From positions 1,302,001 through 1,366,000 of the forward strand of contig NZ_JACWMS010000001.1 in NCBI RefSeq assembly GCF_014673215.1: DNA of 64,000 nt, in the 5' to 3' direction. The stretch comes from Gordonia hankookensis. GTDB lineage: Bacteria; Actinomycetota; Actinomycetes; Mycobacteriales; Mycobacteriaceae. Positions within the stretch are counted from its first letter, which is position 1, and every line of letters begins with the position of its first letter. The notes beneath the pieces were generated by a model that was given only the letters and a program-made list of their open reading frames with translations, searched no databases and was not told the origin of the DNA. Shown piece by piece: positions 17,846 through 24,860 of this stretch. The translations under genes were made by a program, and so were the position numbers.

Positions 17846-17865
17846 GACACTTGATTCATAGTGTC
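17846..17865. promoter_or_regulatory. Palindromic operator candidate of the P450-TetR pair
   Basis: GACACT-8-AGTGTC is a 20-bp site with 6-bp inverted arms. It overlaps a TTGACA hexamer (17844-17849), a likely -35 element, and includes the GTG at 17861. The TetR regulator encoded at the end of the operon is the natural candidate to bind here. Confidence 0.55.
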
Positions 17866-19168
17866 TCACCATCAATACATGTCAATCGGAGTGTCTGAGC
17901 GCGCGGAGTACGTCTTACGGTCGGGGCCCTCGTGGGCGGATCCGCACCCGATGTACGCGGCCCTGCGCGAACGGTCGCCGGTGCACCGGGTGGTCGCCGA
18001 TGCCGACAACGGCGCCGCGGGCGACTTCTGGGTCCTGACCCGCCACGCCGACGTGATGGCCGCGGCGAACGACACCGCGACCTTCTCCTCGGCGCAGGGC
18101 CTCACGGTCACCTATGGCGAACTCGATGCCATCGGGATGGCCGACCACCCCCCGATGGTCATGCAGGATCCGCCGTCGCACACCGAGTTCCGCAAGCTGG
18201 TCGCCCGCGGCTTCACTCCTCGGCAGGTCATCGAGGTGGAGCCCAAGGTCCGCGAGTTCGTCGCCGAACGTCTCGACCGACTACCCACCGATGGTCCCGC
18301 CGACATCGTCGGCGAGCTCTTCAAACCATTGCCGAGTATGGTGGTCGCCCACTATCTCGGTGTGCCCGAGGAGGATTGGTCCCGCTTCGACGGCTGGACC
18401 CAGGCGATCGTCGGCGCCGCGTCGGGCGTCGGGGGGATGGCGGCCGCCGGCGAATCGGCGGGCGCGGCGACGATGGAGATGCTCTCGTACTTCACCGAAC
18501 TCGTCGACCACCGCAAGCGCCACCCGGCCGACGACACGGTCTCCCAGCTCGTCGCCGCGGGCCTCGCCGACGACCCCGACGATCCCGGGGGCCTGCTCTC
18601 GATCCTGGCATTCACCTTCACCATGGTGGCCGGCGGCAACGACACGACTACCGGCCTGCTCGGCGGCAGCGTCGCGCTGCTTCACCAACACCCGGATCAG
18701 CGACGACGGCTCGTCGAGGATCCAGACCTGATCCCCGGGGCCATCGACGAGTTGCTCCGCCTCACCTCCCCTGCGCAGGGATTGGCGCGCACCACGACCC
18801 GCGACGTCTCCTACCCGGCGCCCGACGCGCAGAGGGTCGGCCATCTGCCGCCCGAGGCGGCCGACGGCGCCGTCACGATCCCTGCGGGTCGCAAGGTATT
18901 GCTCTGTTACGGGTCGGCCAATCGCGATCCCGAGGTGTACGGGGCCGACGCCGACGTCCTCGACGTCACCCGCCGGCCCCGCAACATCCTCACCTTCAGT
19001 CACGGCAACCATCACTGTCTGGGCGCCGCAGCGGCACGGATGCAGGGACGGGTCGCGCTGACCGAGCTGCTCGCCCGCCAACCCGAGTTCACGGTCGACG
19101 TGACCGGGATCGAATGGGCCGAGGGCAACTACGTTCGACGACCGACCTTCGTACCGTTCCATGTCTGA
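17861..19168 (+). CDS. Cytochrome P450
   Basis: 435 residues from GTG 17861, or 429 from ATG 17879. ATG is perhaps likelier, because the GTG lies inside the predicted operator; neither has a clear Shine-Dalgarno. I-helix MVAGGNDTTTGLLGG (oxygen activation), K-helix AIDELLRL (ExxR) and the heme-ligand loop FSHGNHHCLGAAAARM place it among soluble bacterial class I P450s needing a ferredoxin and reductase. No redox partner is encoded nearby. The substrate is unknown. The stop overlaps the start of the downstream TetR gene by 8 nt. Confidence 0.93.
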   Translation: MSHHQYMSIGVSERAEYVLRSGPSWADPHPMYAALRERSPVHRVVADADNGAAGDFWVLTRHADVMAAANDTATFSSAQGLTVTYGELDAIGMADHPPMVMQDPPSHTEFRKLVARGFTPRQVIEVEPKVREFVAERLDRLPTDGPADIVGELFKPLPSMVVAHYLGVPEEDWSRFDGWTQAIVGAASGVGGMAAAGESAGAATMEMLSYFTELVDHRKRHPADDTVSQLVAAGLADDPDDPGGLLSILAFTFTMVAGGNDTTTGLLGGSVALLHQHPDQRRRLVEDPDLIPGAIDELLRLTSPAQGLARTTTRDVSYPAPDAQRVGHLPPEAADGAVTIPAGRKVLLCYGSANRDPEVYGADADVLDVTRRPRNILTFSHGNHHCLGAAAARMQGRVALTELLARQPEFTVDVTGIEWAEGNYVRRPTFVPFHV

Positions 19169-19757
19169 CACGACCACCGACTGGCTCGCGCCGGAACGGG
19201 CCGAGCTCGCCGCACAGCACATCCTCGACATCGCCGAGCGGATGTTCGTCGAGAAGGGGGTGTCCGCGGTGACCATGCGTGACATCGCCTCGGCCGCCGG
19301 ATGCTCGCGTGCGACGTTGTATCGCTACTATCCCGGCAAGTCGGAAGTCCTTGCCGCCTATGTCGATCGGGCCGCGGCCGAGCTTGGGACAGCGGTCGGC
19401 ACAGCCACCCGGCACGAGTCCGATCCGGGTGCCCGACTGCTCGCCGCAGTGACCACCGCCGTGGCAGGCGTGCGGTCGAACCCCGCGCTGTCGGCATGGT
19501 TCGTCCCCGATGCCGCCGGGCAGTCGGCGAATCTGGCTCTTCTCTCGCCCGCCATCGAGGAGATCGCGGTGGGGTTCCTCGGCGACATCGCGCCGAGCAC
19601 CCGACCGAACGAACGACGCGACCGCGCACGGTGGGTGGTGCGCGTCATCGTGTCACTGTTGACGAGCCCCGGCGAGACCGCGTCAGACGAGCGAGAAATG
19701 CTGCAGCGCTTCGTCGTTCCGGTCGTGACGACCGCAACGCGAGGCCCGGTCGACTGA
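19161..19757 (+). CDS. TetR-family transcriptional regulator
   Basis: 198 residues. The N-terminal helix-turn-helix spans about 20-66: VTMRDIASAAGCSRATLYRY and YPGKSEVLAAYVDRAA. The C-terminal ligand-binding half is poorly conserved, as usual. It overlaps the P450 stop by 8 nt, so it is translated from the same transcript and probably represses it through the GACACT/AGTGTC site at 17846-17865. The inducer is plausibly the P450 substrate or a related molecule (inference). Confidence 0.9.
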   Translation: MSDTTTDWLAPERAELAAQHILDIAERMFVEKGVSAVTMRDIASAAGCSRATLYRYYPGKSEVLAAYVDRAAAELGTAVGTATRHESDPGARLLAAVTTAVAGVRSNPALSAWFVPDAAGQSANLALLSPAIEEIAVGFLGDIAPSTRPNERRDRARWVVRVIVSLLTSPGETASDEREMLQRFVVPVVTTATRGPVD

Positions 19758-19774
19758 TCCGACCGACCGATGCG

Positions 19775-20158
19775 TCACCGGCCGCGGTACTTCCTCCGGT
19801 ACTCGTCATAGAGGTCGGCATTGCGATCCCGCTCGAGCTTGTTGACCAGATCTGGATCGAGACCGTGCTGACTGAGCCGGTGTCGCCGGTACACCCGGTT
19901 GAGAGCGATCGAGAAGAAGATGTACGGAATGATGATCGGGATCGTCATGTTCAGCCGCACCACCAGATCCGCAGGCACGAACATCATCGGGGTGATCAGC
20001 AGCAGACAGGGGATCGCCCAGCGGACGACCATCCGGACCGTGGCGCCGGGACCCGCCAGATCGCGGGTGACCCAGTCGTTCATCGATGGTGGGAGTTTCG
20101 CGCCGTAGGCGTAGCGCACGTACTGCTGAGCCGTCGGGGTCGTGCGTTGCCCGGTCAT
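19775..20158 (-). CDS. DUF5313-like small membrane protein
   Basis: 127 residues. It begins with a conserved-looking YVRYAYGAKLPPSMNDWVTR (about 13-32), followed by two hydrophobic segments (about 47-63 and 68-86, VVRWAIPCLLLITPMMFVP and LNMTIPIIIPYIFFSIAL) and a basic C-terminal tail with HGLDPDLVNKLERDR. This layout matches the mycobacterial DUF5313 family as I recall it; function unknown. Its ATG overlaps the stop of a 14-codon leader ORF (ATGA), and it has little Shine-Dalgarno of its own, so its translation is probably coupled to the leader. Confidence 0.75.
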   Translation of the reverse strand: MTGQRTTPTAQQYVRYAYGAKLPPSMNDWVTRDLAGPGATVRMVVRWAIPCLLLITPMMFVPADLVVRLNMTIPIIIPYIFFSIALNRVYRRHRLSQHGLDPDLVNKLERDRNADLYDEYRRKYRGR

Positions 20159-20199
20159 GCGACACCGTCACGTCGCATCGTGCGGATACGCCGACCCAT
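20155..20199 (-). CDS. 14-codon leader ORF upstream of the DUF5313 gene
   Basis: ATG 20199 opens MGRRIRTMRRDGVA and stops at TGA 20155-20157, overlapping the DUF5313 ATG as ATGA. A strong Shine-Dalgarno (AAGGAGGAGC) lies 6-8 nt upstream, much better than anything before the DUF5313 start. A -10 TACTAT is at 20270-20275. Five of the 14 residues are Arg. It may serve only to load ribosomes for the downstream gene, or act as an attenuation-type leader peptide. Confidence 0.55.
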   Translation of the reverse strand: MGRRIRTMRRDGVA

Positions 20200-20269
20200 G
20201 TCCAAGCTCCTCCTTGCAGATGCCCCGCGATCCGAGCGTAGCCACCACGCTCCGCTTCGGCCGAATTCG

Positions 20270-20275
20270 ATAGTA
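20270..20275 (-). promoter_or_regulatory. -10 element TACTAT for the leader ORF-DUF5313 transcript
   Basis: TACTAT on the minus strand, about 70 bp upstream of the leader ORF, giving a leader of about 65 nt. Confidence 0.4.
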
Positions 20276-20352
20276 CACGATTGAATCGATGGCAACTCGC
20301 CGCCGTGACGCCTGACCAGCCGCCCGATTCGCCGACCGGGCCGACGCTCACC

Positions 20353-20358
20353 TACACT
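20353..20358 (+). promoter_or_regulatory. -10 element TACACT of the metal ABC operon
   Basis: TACACT places the transcription start near 20365, inside the putative Zur box. No clear -35 element. Confidence 0.4.
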
Positions 20359-20364
20359 GCTTTC

Positions 20365-20382
20365 GGTAACGATTGTCATTTG
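20365..20382. promoter_or_regulatory. Putative Zur-type metal-responsive operator
   Basis: GGTAACGATTGTCATTTG contains AACGATTGTCATT, which agrees at 11 of 13 positions with the AATGATTTTCATT-like core I associate with actinobacterial Fur/Zur boxes. It overlaps the expected transcription start of a zinc/manganese-type ABC operon, where a repressor would act. MntR-like control cannot be excluded. Confidence 0.5.
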
Positions 20383-20399
20383 CGTGAGGCGGAGACACG

Positions 20400-21320
20400 A
20401 TGAGGCGAACACTGGCTGCGACCGCGGCCCTGCTCGGAGCCGGGGCCCTGGCCCTGACCGGGTGCTCGGGCACCGACGACGGCAACCCGTCCGGCACACC
20501 CACGGTGGTCACCTCGACGAATGTGTGGAGTTCCGTCGCTTCGGCGGTGGCAGGCGACAAGGCCACCGTCACCTCGCTGTACACCAACTCCGAGGGCGAT
20601 CCGCACGAGTTCGAGCCGTCGGCAGCCGACACCGCGCAGGTCACCGACGCCGACGTCGTCGTGCTGAACGGCGGCCACTACGACGCGTACATGGAAGACG
20701 CCGTCAAGGGCTCGGACGCGACCGCGATCAATGCCTACGACATCCTGGCGGGCGAGAATCACGACGGTGGCGACCATTCCGACATGAACGAGCACGTCTT
20801 CTACGACCTGTCGGTCGCCGGACAGGTGGCGACCGAGGTCGGGGACGCACTCGCCGCCAAGGATCCCGGCAACGCCGATGCATTCCGGGCCAACGCGAGG
20901 GCCTTCAACGAGAAGATCACCGGTCTGCGAGGACAGCTGGCCGCCATCAAGGCAGCTCACGACGGGACCAAGGTCGCGCAGACCGAGCCGCTGGCGGGTT
21001 ATCTGCTCGACGAGGCAGGGCTGGTCGACGCGGCGCCCGCCGGATTCGCCCAGTCGGTCGAAGAGGGCCAATCCCCGTCGGCCGCCGACCGGGCCGCGAT
21101 GGAGGATCTGCTGACCTCACGCACCGTCGGTGCGCTCGTCTACAACACCCAGGCGGTGGACTCGGTCACCGAGAGTGTGCTGCAGACCGCCCAGAAGGCC
21201 GGCGTTCCGGTCGTCGAGTTCACCGAGACCCTGCCCGACGGCGTCACCGACTACATCACGTGGCAGTCCGGCCAGATCCAGGCGTTGGGCGCCGCACTGG
21301 GTGAGCATGCCGCACACTGA
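20400..21320 (+). CDS. Metal ABC transporter substrate-binding lipoprotein (ZnuA/TroA family)
   Basis: 306 residues. Lipoprotein signal with the lipobox Cys in ALTGCSG (about residue 22). Cluster A-1 fold: VVTSTNVWSSVASAVAGDKA, then NSEGDPHEFEPSA with the first metal His (about 66), a His/Asp stretch ENHDGGDHSDMNEHVFYDL (about 119-137) holding a second ligand, TEPLAGYLLDEAG, and YNTQAV near the C-terminus. The His-rich loop suggests zinc over manganese, though it is short. GGAG lies 8 nt before the ATG. First gene of a three-gene operon. Confidence 0.9.
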   Translation: MRRTLAATAALLGAGALALTGCSGTDDGNPSGTPTVVTSTNVWSSVASAVAGDKATVTSLYTNSEGDPHEFEPSAADTAQVTDADVVVLNGGHYDAYMEDAVKGSDATAINAYDILAGENHDGGDHSDMNEHVFYDLSVAGQVATEVGDALAAKDPGNADAFRANARAFNEKITGLRGQLAAIKAAHDGTKVAQTEPLAGYLLDEAGLVDAAPAGFAQSVEEGQSPSAADRAAMEDLLTSRTVGALVYNTQAVDSVTESVLQTAQKAGVPVVEFTETLPDGVTDYITWQSGQIQALGAALGEHAAH

Positions 21321-22215
21321 CATCATGGCTGATCCTGACCACAGGACCGACCCGGCGGTCACGCCGACGACCGACGTCGGGCCGCGACCGGATACGGTCG
21401 CCACCTTCGAGCACGGCCGACTCGCCTTCGGCTCGCGGGTGCTCTGGGACGACCTGAATCTGCGCATCGCGCGCGGCGAGTTCATCGCGGTGCTCGGACC
21501 GAATGGTTCCGGCAAGACCTCATTCCTGCGCTGCCTGCTCGGCCAGTACCCCCTCGACGCCGGCACGCTCGACGTCACCGACGCCATCGGCTACATCCCG
21601 CAGCAGCATGCCGACGATGCCGACCCGATGGCCATGCGCGGCCGCGACCTCGTCGGCTTCGGCGTGGACGGCGGCCGGTGGGGCATCGGGCTGCGCGGCC
21701 GATCGCGTCGCAGGCGGCTGGTGGACGCCGCCTTGGCCGAGGTCGGGGCGACCGCATACGCCGACGCCCCGATGGGGTTGTTGTCCGGTGGCGAGCAGCA
21801 ACGTCTGCGGGTGGCCCAGTCGCTCACCGGCGACCCGACGTTGCTGTTGTGCGACGAGCCGCTGTCGAGCCTCGACCCGACCAATCAGCAGCTCGTCGTC
21901 GAACTCATCGATGAACGACGGCGCAAAGCCGACACCGCGGTCGTGTTCGTGACCCACGAGATCAACCCGATTCTCCCCTATGTCGATCGGGTGCTCTACC
22001 TGGTCGGCGGGCATTTCCGGATCGGCACACCCGACGAGGTGATGACCACCGAGACGCTCTCGAATCTCTACAGCAGCGACGTCGAGGTGTTGCGGGTCAA
22101 CGGACGACTGTTGGTGATCGGCGGCGAGGACGCCCATCACTGCGACCATCGGCCCGAGCCGGCGACCGCCACCACCCAGCCGGAGGACGACGGAGGGCGG
22201 TCCGGCCTCACATGA
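21307..22215 (+). CDS. Metal ABC transporter ATP-binding protein
   Basis: 302 residues from ATG 21307, overlapping the upstream gene by 14 nt after GGGTGAG. ATG 21325 is the alternative, 4 nt beyond the stop. Walker A LGPNGSGKTSFLRCLLG (about 63-79), Q-loop IPQQH, signature LSGGEQQRLRVAQSL (about 158-172), Walker B LLLCDEPLSSLDPTN and switch His VTHE. The C-terminus ends with a His-containing tail (EDAHHCDHRPEP) that could bind metal. It energises the operon's importer. Confidence 0.92.
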   Translation: MPHTDIMADPDHRTDPAVTPTTDVGPRPDTVATFEHGRLAFGSRVLWDDLNLRIARGEFIAVLGPNGSGKTSFLRCLLGQYPLDAGTLDVTDAIGYIPQQHADDADPMAMRGRDLVGFGVDGGRWGIGLRGRSRRRRLVDAALAEVGATAYADAPMGLLSGGEQQRLRVAQSLTGDPTLLLCDEPLSSLDPTNQQLVVELIDERRRKADTAVVFVTHEINPILPYVDRVLYLVGGHFRIGTPDEVMTTETLSNLYSSDVEVLRVNGRLLVIGGEDAHHCDHRPEPATATTQPEDDGGRSGLT

Positions 22216-23087
22216 CCGTCGCAATCCCTCAGGCGGCCGCAGAGATACAGATCAGCAAATTCTGGGATTTCAGCGAGACCGCCGAACTCCTCGGGCGTGG
22301 CTTCGTCCAGCAATCGCTCATCGCAGTCGCGCTCCTCGGCCTGCTCGGCGGCATCCTCGGCCCACTCATCGTGGCGCGGCAGATGTCCTTCGCGGTCCAC
22401 GGCATCAGCGAGTTGTCGGTGACCGGCGCCTCGGCCGCCCTCCTGCTCGGCATCAGCATCAACGTGGGCGGGGTGATCGGTGCGGTCGTCGTGGCCGCGG
22501 TCTTCGGCTACATGGGCAACCGCGCGCGCGAACGTGATTCGGTGATCGGCGTGGTGATGGCCTTCGGCCTCGGCCTGGGCGTGCTGTTCCTGTCGCTCTA
22601 CGGCAGCGCACGAACAGGTTTCGCGATGCTGACCGGACAGGTGGTGAGCGTGGGCACCGGCGGGCTCACCGCGGTCGCGATCACCACCGTCGTGGTCGTC
22701 ATCGGCATGGCGGTGATCTATCGCCCATTGCTGTTCTCCTCACTCGATCCGCGGGTGGCCCGCGCTCACGGCGTACCCATCCGGACCCTGTCGGTGGTGT
22801 TCGCCGTGTTGATGGGTCTCGCGTGCGCCCAGGGCGTCCAGATCATCGGTGCGCTGCTGGTGATGTCGTTGCTGATCACGCCGGCCGCGGCCGCCGCGCG
22901 CCTCACCGCGAATCCGACGACGGTGCTCGTGCTGTCGGTGGTGTTCGCGGAGGTCGCCGCGGTGGGCGGGCTGATCCTGTCGCTCGCGCCGGGTCTACCG
23001 GTCTCGGTGTTCGTGACCACGATCTCGTTCGTGATCTATGTCGTCTGCCGGTGGGCCGGACACCGACGGCATTTCGCGACCCGCTGA
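22212..23087 (+). CDS. Metal ABC transporter permease (ZnuB family)
   Basis: 291 residues with about eight membrane segments typical of ABC-3 permeases: FVQQSLIAVALLGLLGGILG, MSFAVHGISELSVTGASAA (about 58-76), DPRVARAHGVPIRTLSVVFA and LLVMSLLITPAAAAARLT, the coupling-loop region. Its ATG overlaps the ATPase stop (ATGA). It ends before a hairpin shared with the convergent DUF2599 gene. Confidence 0.93.
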   Translation: MTVAIPQAAAEIQISKFWDFSETAELLGRGFVQQSLIAVALLGLLGGILGPLIVARQMSFAVHGISELSVTGASAALLLGISINVGGVIGAVVVAAVFGYMGNRARERDSVIGVVMAFGLGLGVLFLSLYGSARTGFAMLTGQVVSVGTGGLTAVAITTVVVVIGMAVIYRPLLFSSLDPRVARAHGVPIRTLSVVFAVLMGLACAQGVQIIGALLVMSLLITPAAAAARLTANPTTVLVLSVVFAEVAAVGGLILSLAPGLPVSVFVTTISFVIYVVCRWAGHRRHFATR

Positions 23088-23121
23088 CGTCGGTCGGAGT
23101 TCCGTCATCTCGCCGAGCGGG

Positions 23122-23156
23122 CGCAGTTCAGCGCACGCTCGACGACGGACTGCGCA
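23122..23156. terminator. Hairpin between convergent permease and DUF2599 genes
   Basis: GCGCAGT (23122-23128) pairs with ACTGCGC (23150-23156). The segment GGGCGCAGTTC resembles the left arm of the repeat at 17789, so it may be a member of the same small repeat family. No T tract. Confidence 0.4.
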
Positions 23157-23172
23157 CGACCGGCGAATGCGG

Positions 23173-23688
23173 TCACTCCTCCGGCGCGCCGGGATTGCAC
23201 CGCGTCTCGATCATCACCTGCTCGGTGACCACCGGGCGCGACGGCTCGATGTTCCAGCTCGGCTTGTCGGGCTCCACGGCGCGCGCGAAGTTCCAGTGGC
23301 AGTCGAACTGTGCACGCATGCCGGGGGTCTCGGCATCGGGTGCCATGGCGAGCACCTCGGACCAGGCGATGTCCGCACCGCGCGGGTTGTCGGTCCGGCG
23401 GCCAGACGACGTCGGGTGGATCTGCAGGCTCGCCCCGACGTCGGTCTGCACCCAGTCGACGTGGTCAACGTAGGGCGGTGGGAGCACCGGGGTGGTCACA
23501 GCGGCGCCCGGGGCGCTGGTCGAGTCACTGGTCGACGCAGCCAGAGCGTCATCCGGAGACTCGGCGGGCCCGTCCCCCGACGACCCGCATCCGGCCACCG
23601 CGACGATCGTGGCCGCGACGCAACCGATCGCTCCGACCATCCGGACGACCCGCCGGGCACGTGAGGGACGAATGAGATCGACATTCAT
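23173..23688 (-). CDS. DUF2599-family exported lipoprotein
   Basis: 171 residues from ATG 23688. Basic start, hydrophobic core and lipobox Cys in VAVAGCGSSG (about 33). After a Ser/Ala-rich linker, the DUF2599-like domain fills residues 66-171: YVDHVDWVQT, SLQIHPTSSGRR, TPGMRAQFDCHWNFAR, EPDKPSWNIEP and TRCNPG. Two Cys could form a disulfide. Function is unknown. The start is supported by TAGGGT 7 nt upstream. It is divergent from the glycosidase gene by only 39 bp. Confidence 0.82.
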   Translation of the reverse strand: MNVDLIRPSRARRVVRMVGAIGCVAATIVAVAGCGSSGDGPAESPDDALAASTSDSTSAPGAAVTTPVLPPPYVDHVDWVQTDVGASLQIHPTSSGRRTDNPRGADIAWSEVLAMAPDAETPGMRAQFDCHWNFARAVEPDKPSWNIEPSRPVVTEQVMIETRCNPGAPEE

Positions 23689-23695
23689 ATCTCGG

Positions 23696-23701
23696 ACCCT
23701 A
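23696..23701 (-). promoter_or_regulatory. -10 element TAGGGT of the DUF2599 gene
   Basis: 7 nt before ATG 23688 on the minus strand. Part of a 39-bp divergent promoter with TAGTCT at 23716. Confidence 0.5.
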
Positions 23702-23715
23702 CGTCGACAGCGGAG

Positions 23716-23721
23716 TAGTCT
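23716..23721 (+). promoter_or_regulatory. -10 element TAGTCT of the glycosidase gene
   Basis: 6 nt before GTG 23728; leaderless geometry. Only 14 bp separate it from the opposing -10. Confidence 0.5.
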
Positions 23722-23727
23722 CCGTCT

Positions 23728-24852
23728 GTGCACAGGCTCCGGACGGTTGCCTCACTCTGCGTCATCCTGGTTGCGGCGTCCGTCGTCGCAACCGGTTGCT
23801 CGCCGTCCACGCCGGAACCCTCGGGCGAGTCGCCCGCGCATCACGTGCTCAGCGGCCGGGTCTCCACCACCCCCACCGGGTTGCTGCTCGACGGACACGA
23901 CTGGTGGCCGTCCGGATTCAACGCCTACCAACTCGGCACGGATTGGTCGGTCAACAAAGGGTGTGGTGCCGAGGTGGACCTCGACGACTATTTCGGCGCG
24001 CTCCCCCCTCATGCACTGACGCGGATCAGCTTCTTCTCGATGTTCGTGGTCGACAAAACGACGGGTTCGGTGGATTTCGGTCCACTCGACGCGGTCCTCG
24101 CCGCAGCCGAGCGGCATGATCAGCTGATCCTGCCGGTGCTGACCGGCAGTACCGGAATCTGTGAAGACGACCAGTTCAAGGACCGTTCCTGGTACATCGA
24201 CGGTTGGCTAACCCGTAAATCGCTGGGCGGCATGACCTTCGCCGACTGGATCACGGCCGCGGTGACCCGATGGAAGGACGAGCGGGCAGTCGCAGGCTGG
24301 GAACTCGTGGGTGAACCCGAGACCAGCGTCTGCGGGACCAGCGGGTGCGACTGGCAGGCACGCCGATGTCCCGACGGTGGTGCGGCGGTGTTGAAGTCGT
24401 TCTTCGACGACGCAGGCGAACGGTTGAGGTCGATCGACCCGGGTCGTCCGATCTTCGCAGGGCTCATCGGGGGCGATCAGTGCGGGACGGAGGGCACCGA
24501 CTACGCCGACGTCGGGTCGTCGCCGCAGATCGACGTCCTCGACTTCCACGACTACGGCGGGGGTCCCACCGACTACGGACCCGCCGGCAGCGATCTGCCC
24601 ACCCGGATCCGGCAGGCACATTCGCTCGGCAAGCCGATCATGGTCAACGAGATCGGCATCAAGGCCGGCTCGTGCCTACCGATCGCCGCTCGTGCGGATC
24701 GATTCCGCGACAAGCTCTCCGAACAACGTTCCGCGGGCACCGCGGGCGGCCTGTTATGGGCGTTCGTTCCCGATCCCCGTCCCGATCAGTGCACCTACGA
24801 CATCGGTCCCGACGACCCGGTCTGGACGGTCGTCGACGGGGCGGTCCACTGA
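23728..24852 (+). CDS. Secreted GH5-like glycoside hydrolase lipoprotein (cellulase/mannanase type)
   Basis: 374 residues from GTG 23728. Lipoprotein signal with Cys in VVATGCSPS (about 24). TIM-barrel clan A glycosidase features: WWPSGFNAYQLG (about 51-62), GWELVGEPE (about 191-199) with the acid/base Glu at the end of strand 4, FHDYGGG, and MVNEIGIKAG (about 307) with the nucleophile Glu of strand 7. The Asn normally before the acid/base Glu is Gly here (VGEPE). Predicted to cleave beta-1,4-glucan or mannan outside the membrane. It converges on the polysaccharide-synthesis operon, suggesting a BcsZ-like trimming role (inference). Confidence 0.8.
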   Translation: MHRLRTVASLCVILVAASVVATGCSPSTPEPSGESPAHHVLSGRVSTTPTGLLLDGHDWWPSGFNAYQLGTDWSVNKGCGAEVDLDDYFGALPPHALTRISFFSMFVVDKTTGSVDFGPLDAVLAAAERHDQLILPVLTGSTGICEDDQFKDRSWYIDGWLTRKSLGGMTFADWITAAVTRWKDERAVAGWELVGEPETSVCGTSGCDWQARRCPDGGAAVLKSFFDDAGERLRSIDPGRPIFAGLIGGDQCGTEGTDYADVGSSPQIDVLDFHDYGGGPTDYGPAGSDLPTRIRQAHSLGKPIMVNEIGIKAGSCLPIAARADRFRDKLSEQRSAGTAGGLLWAFVPDPRPDQCTYDIGPDDPVWTVVDGAVH

Positions 24853-24860
24853 CCCGTCAC

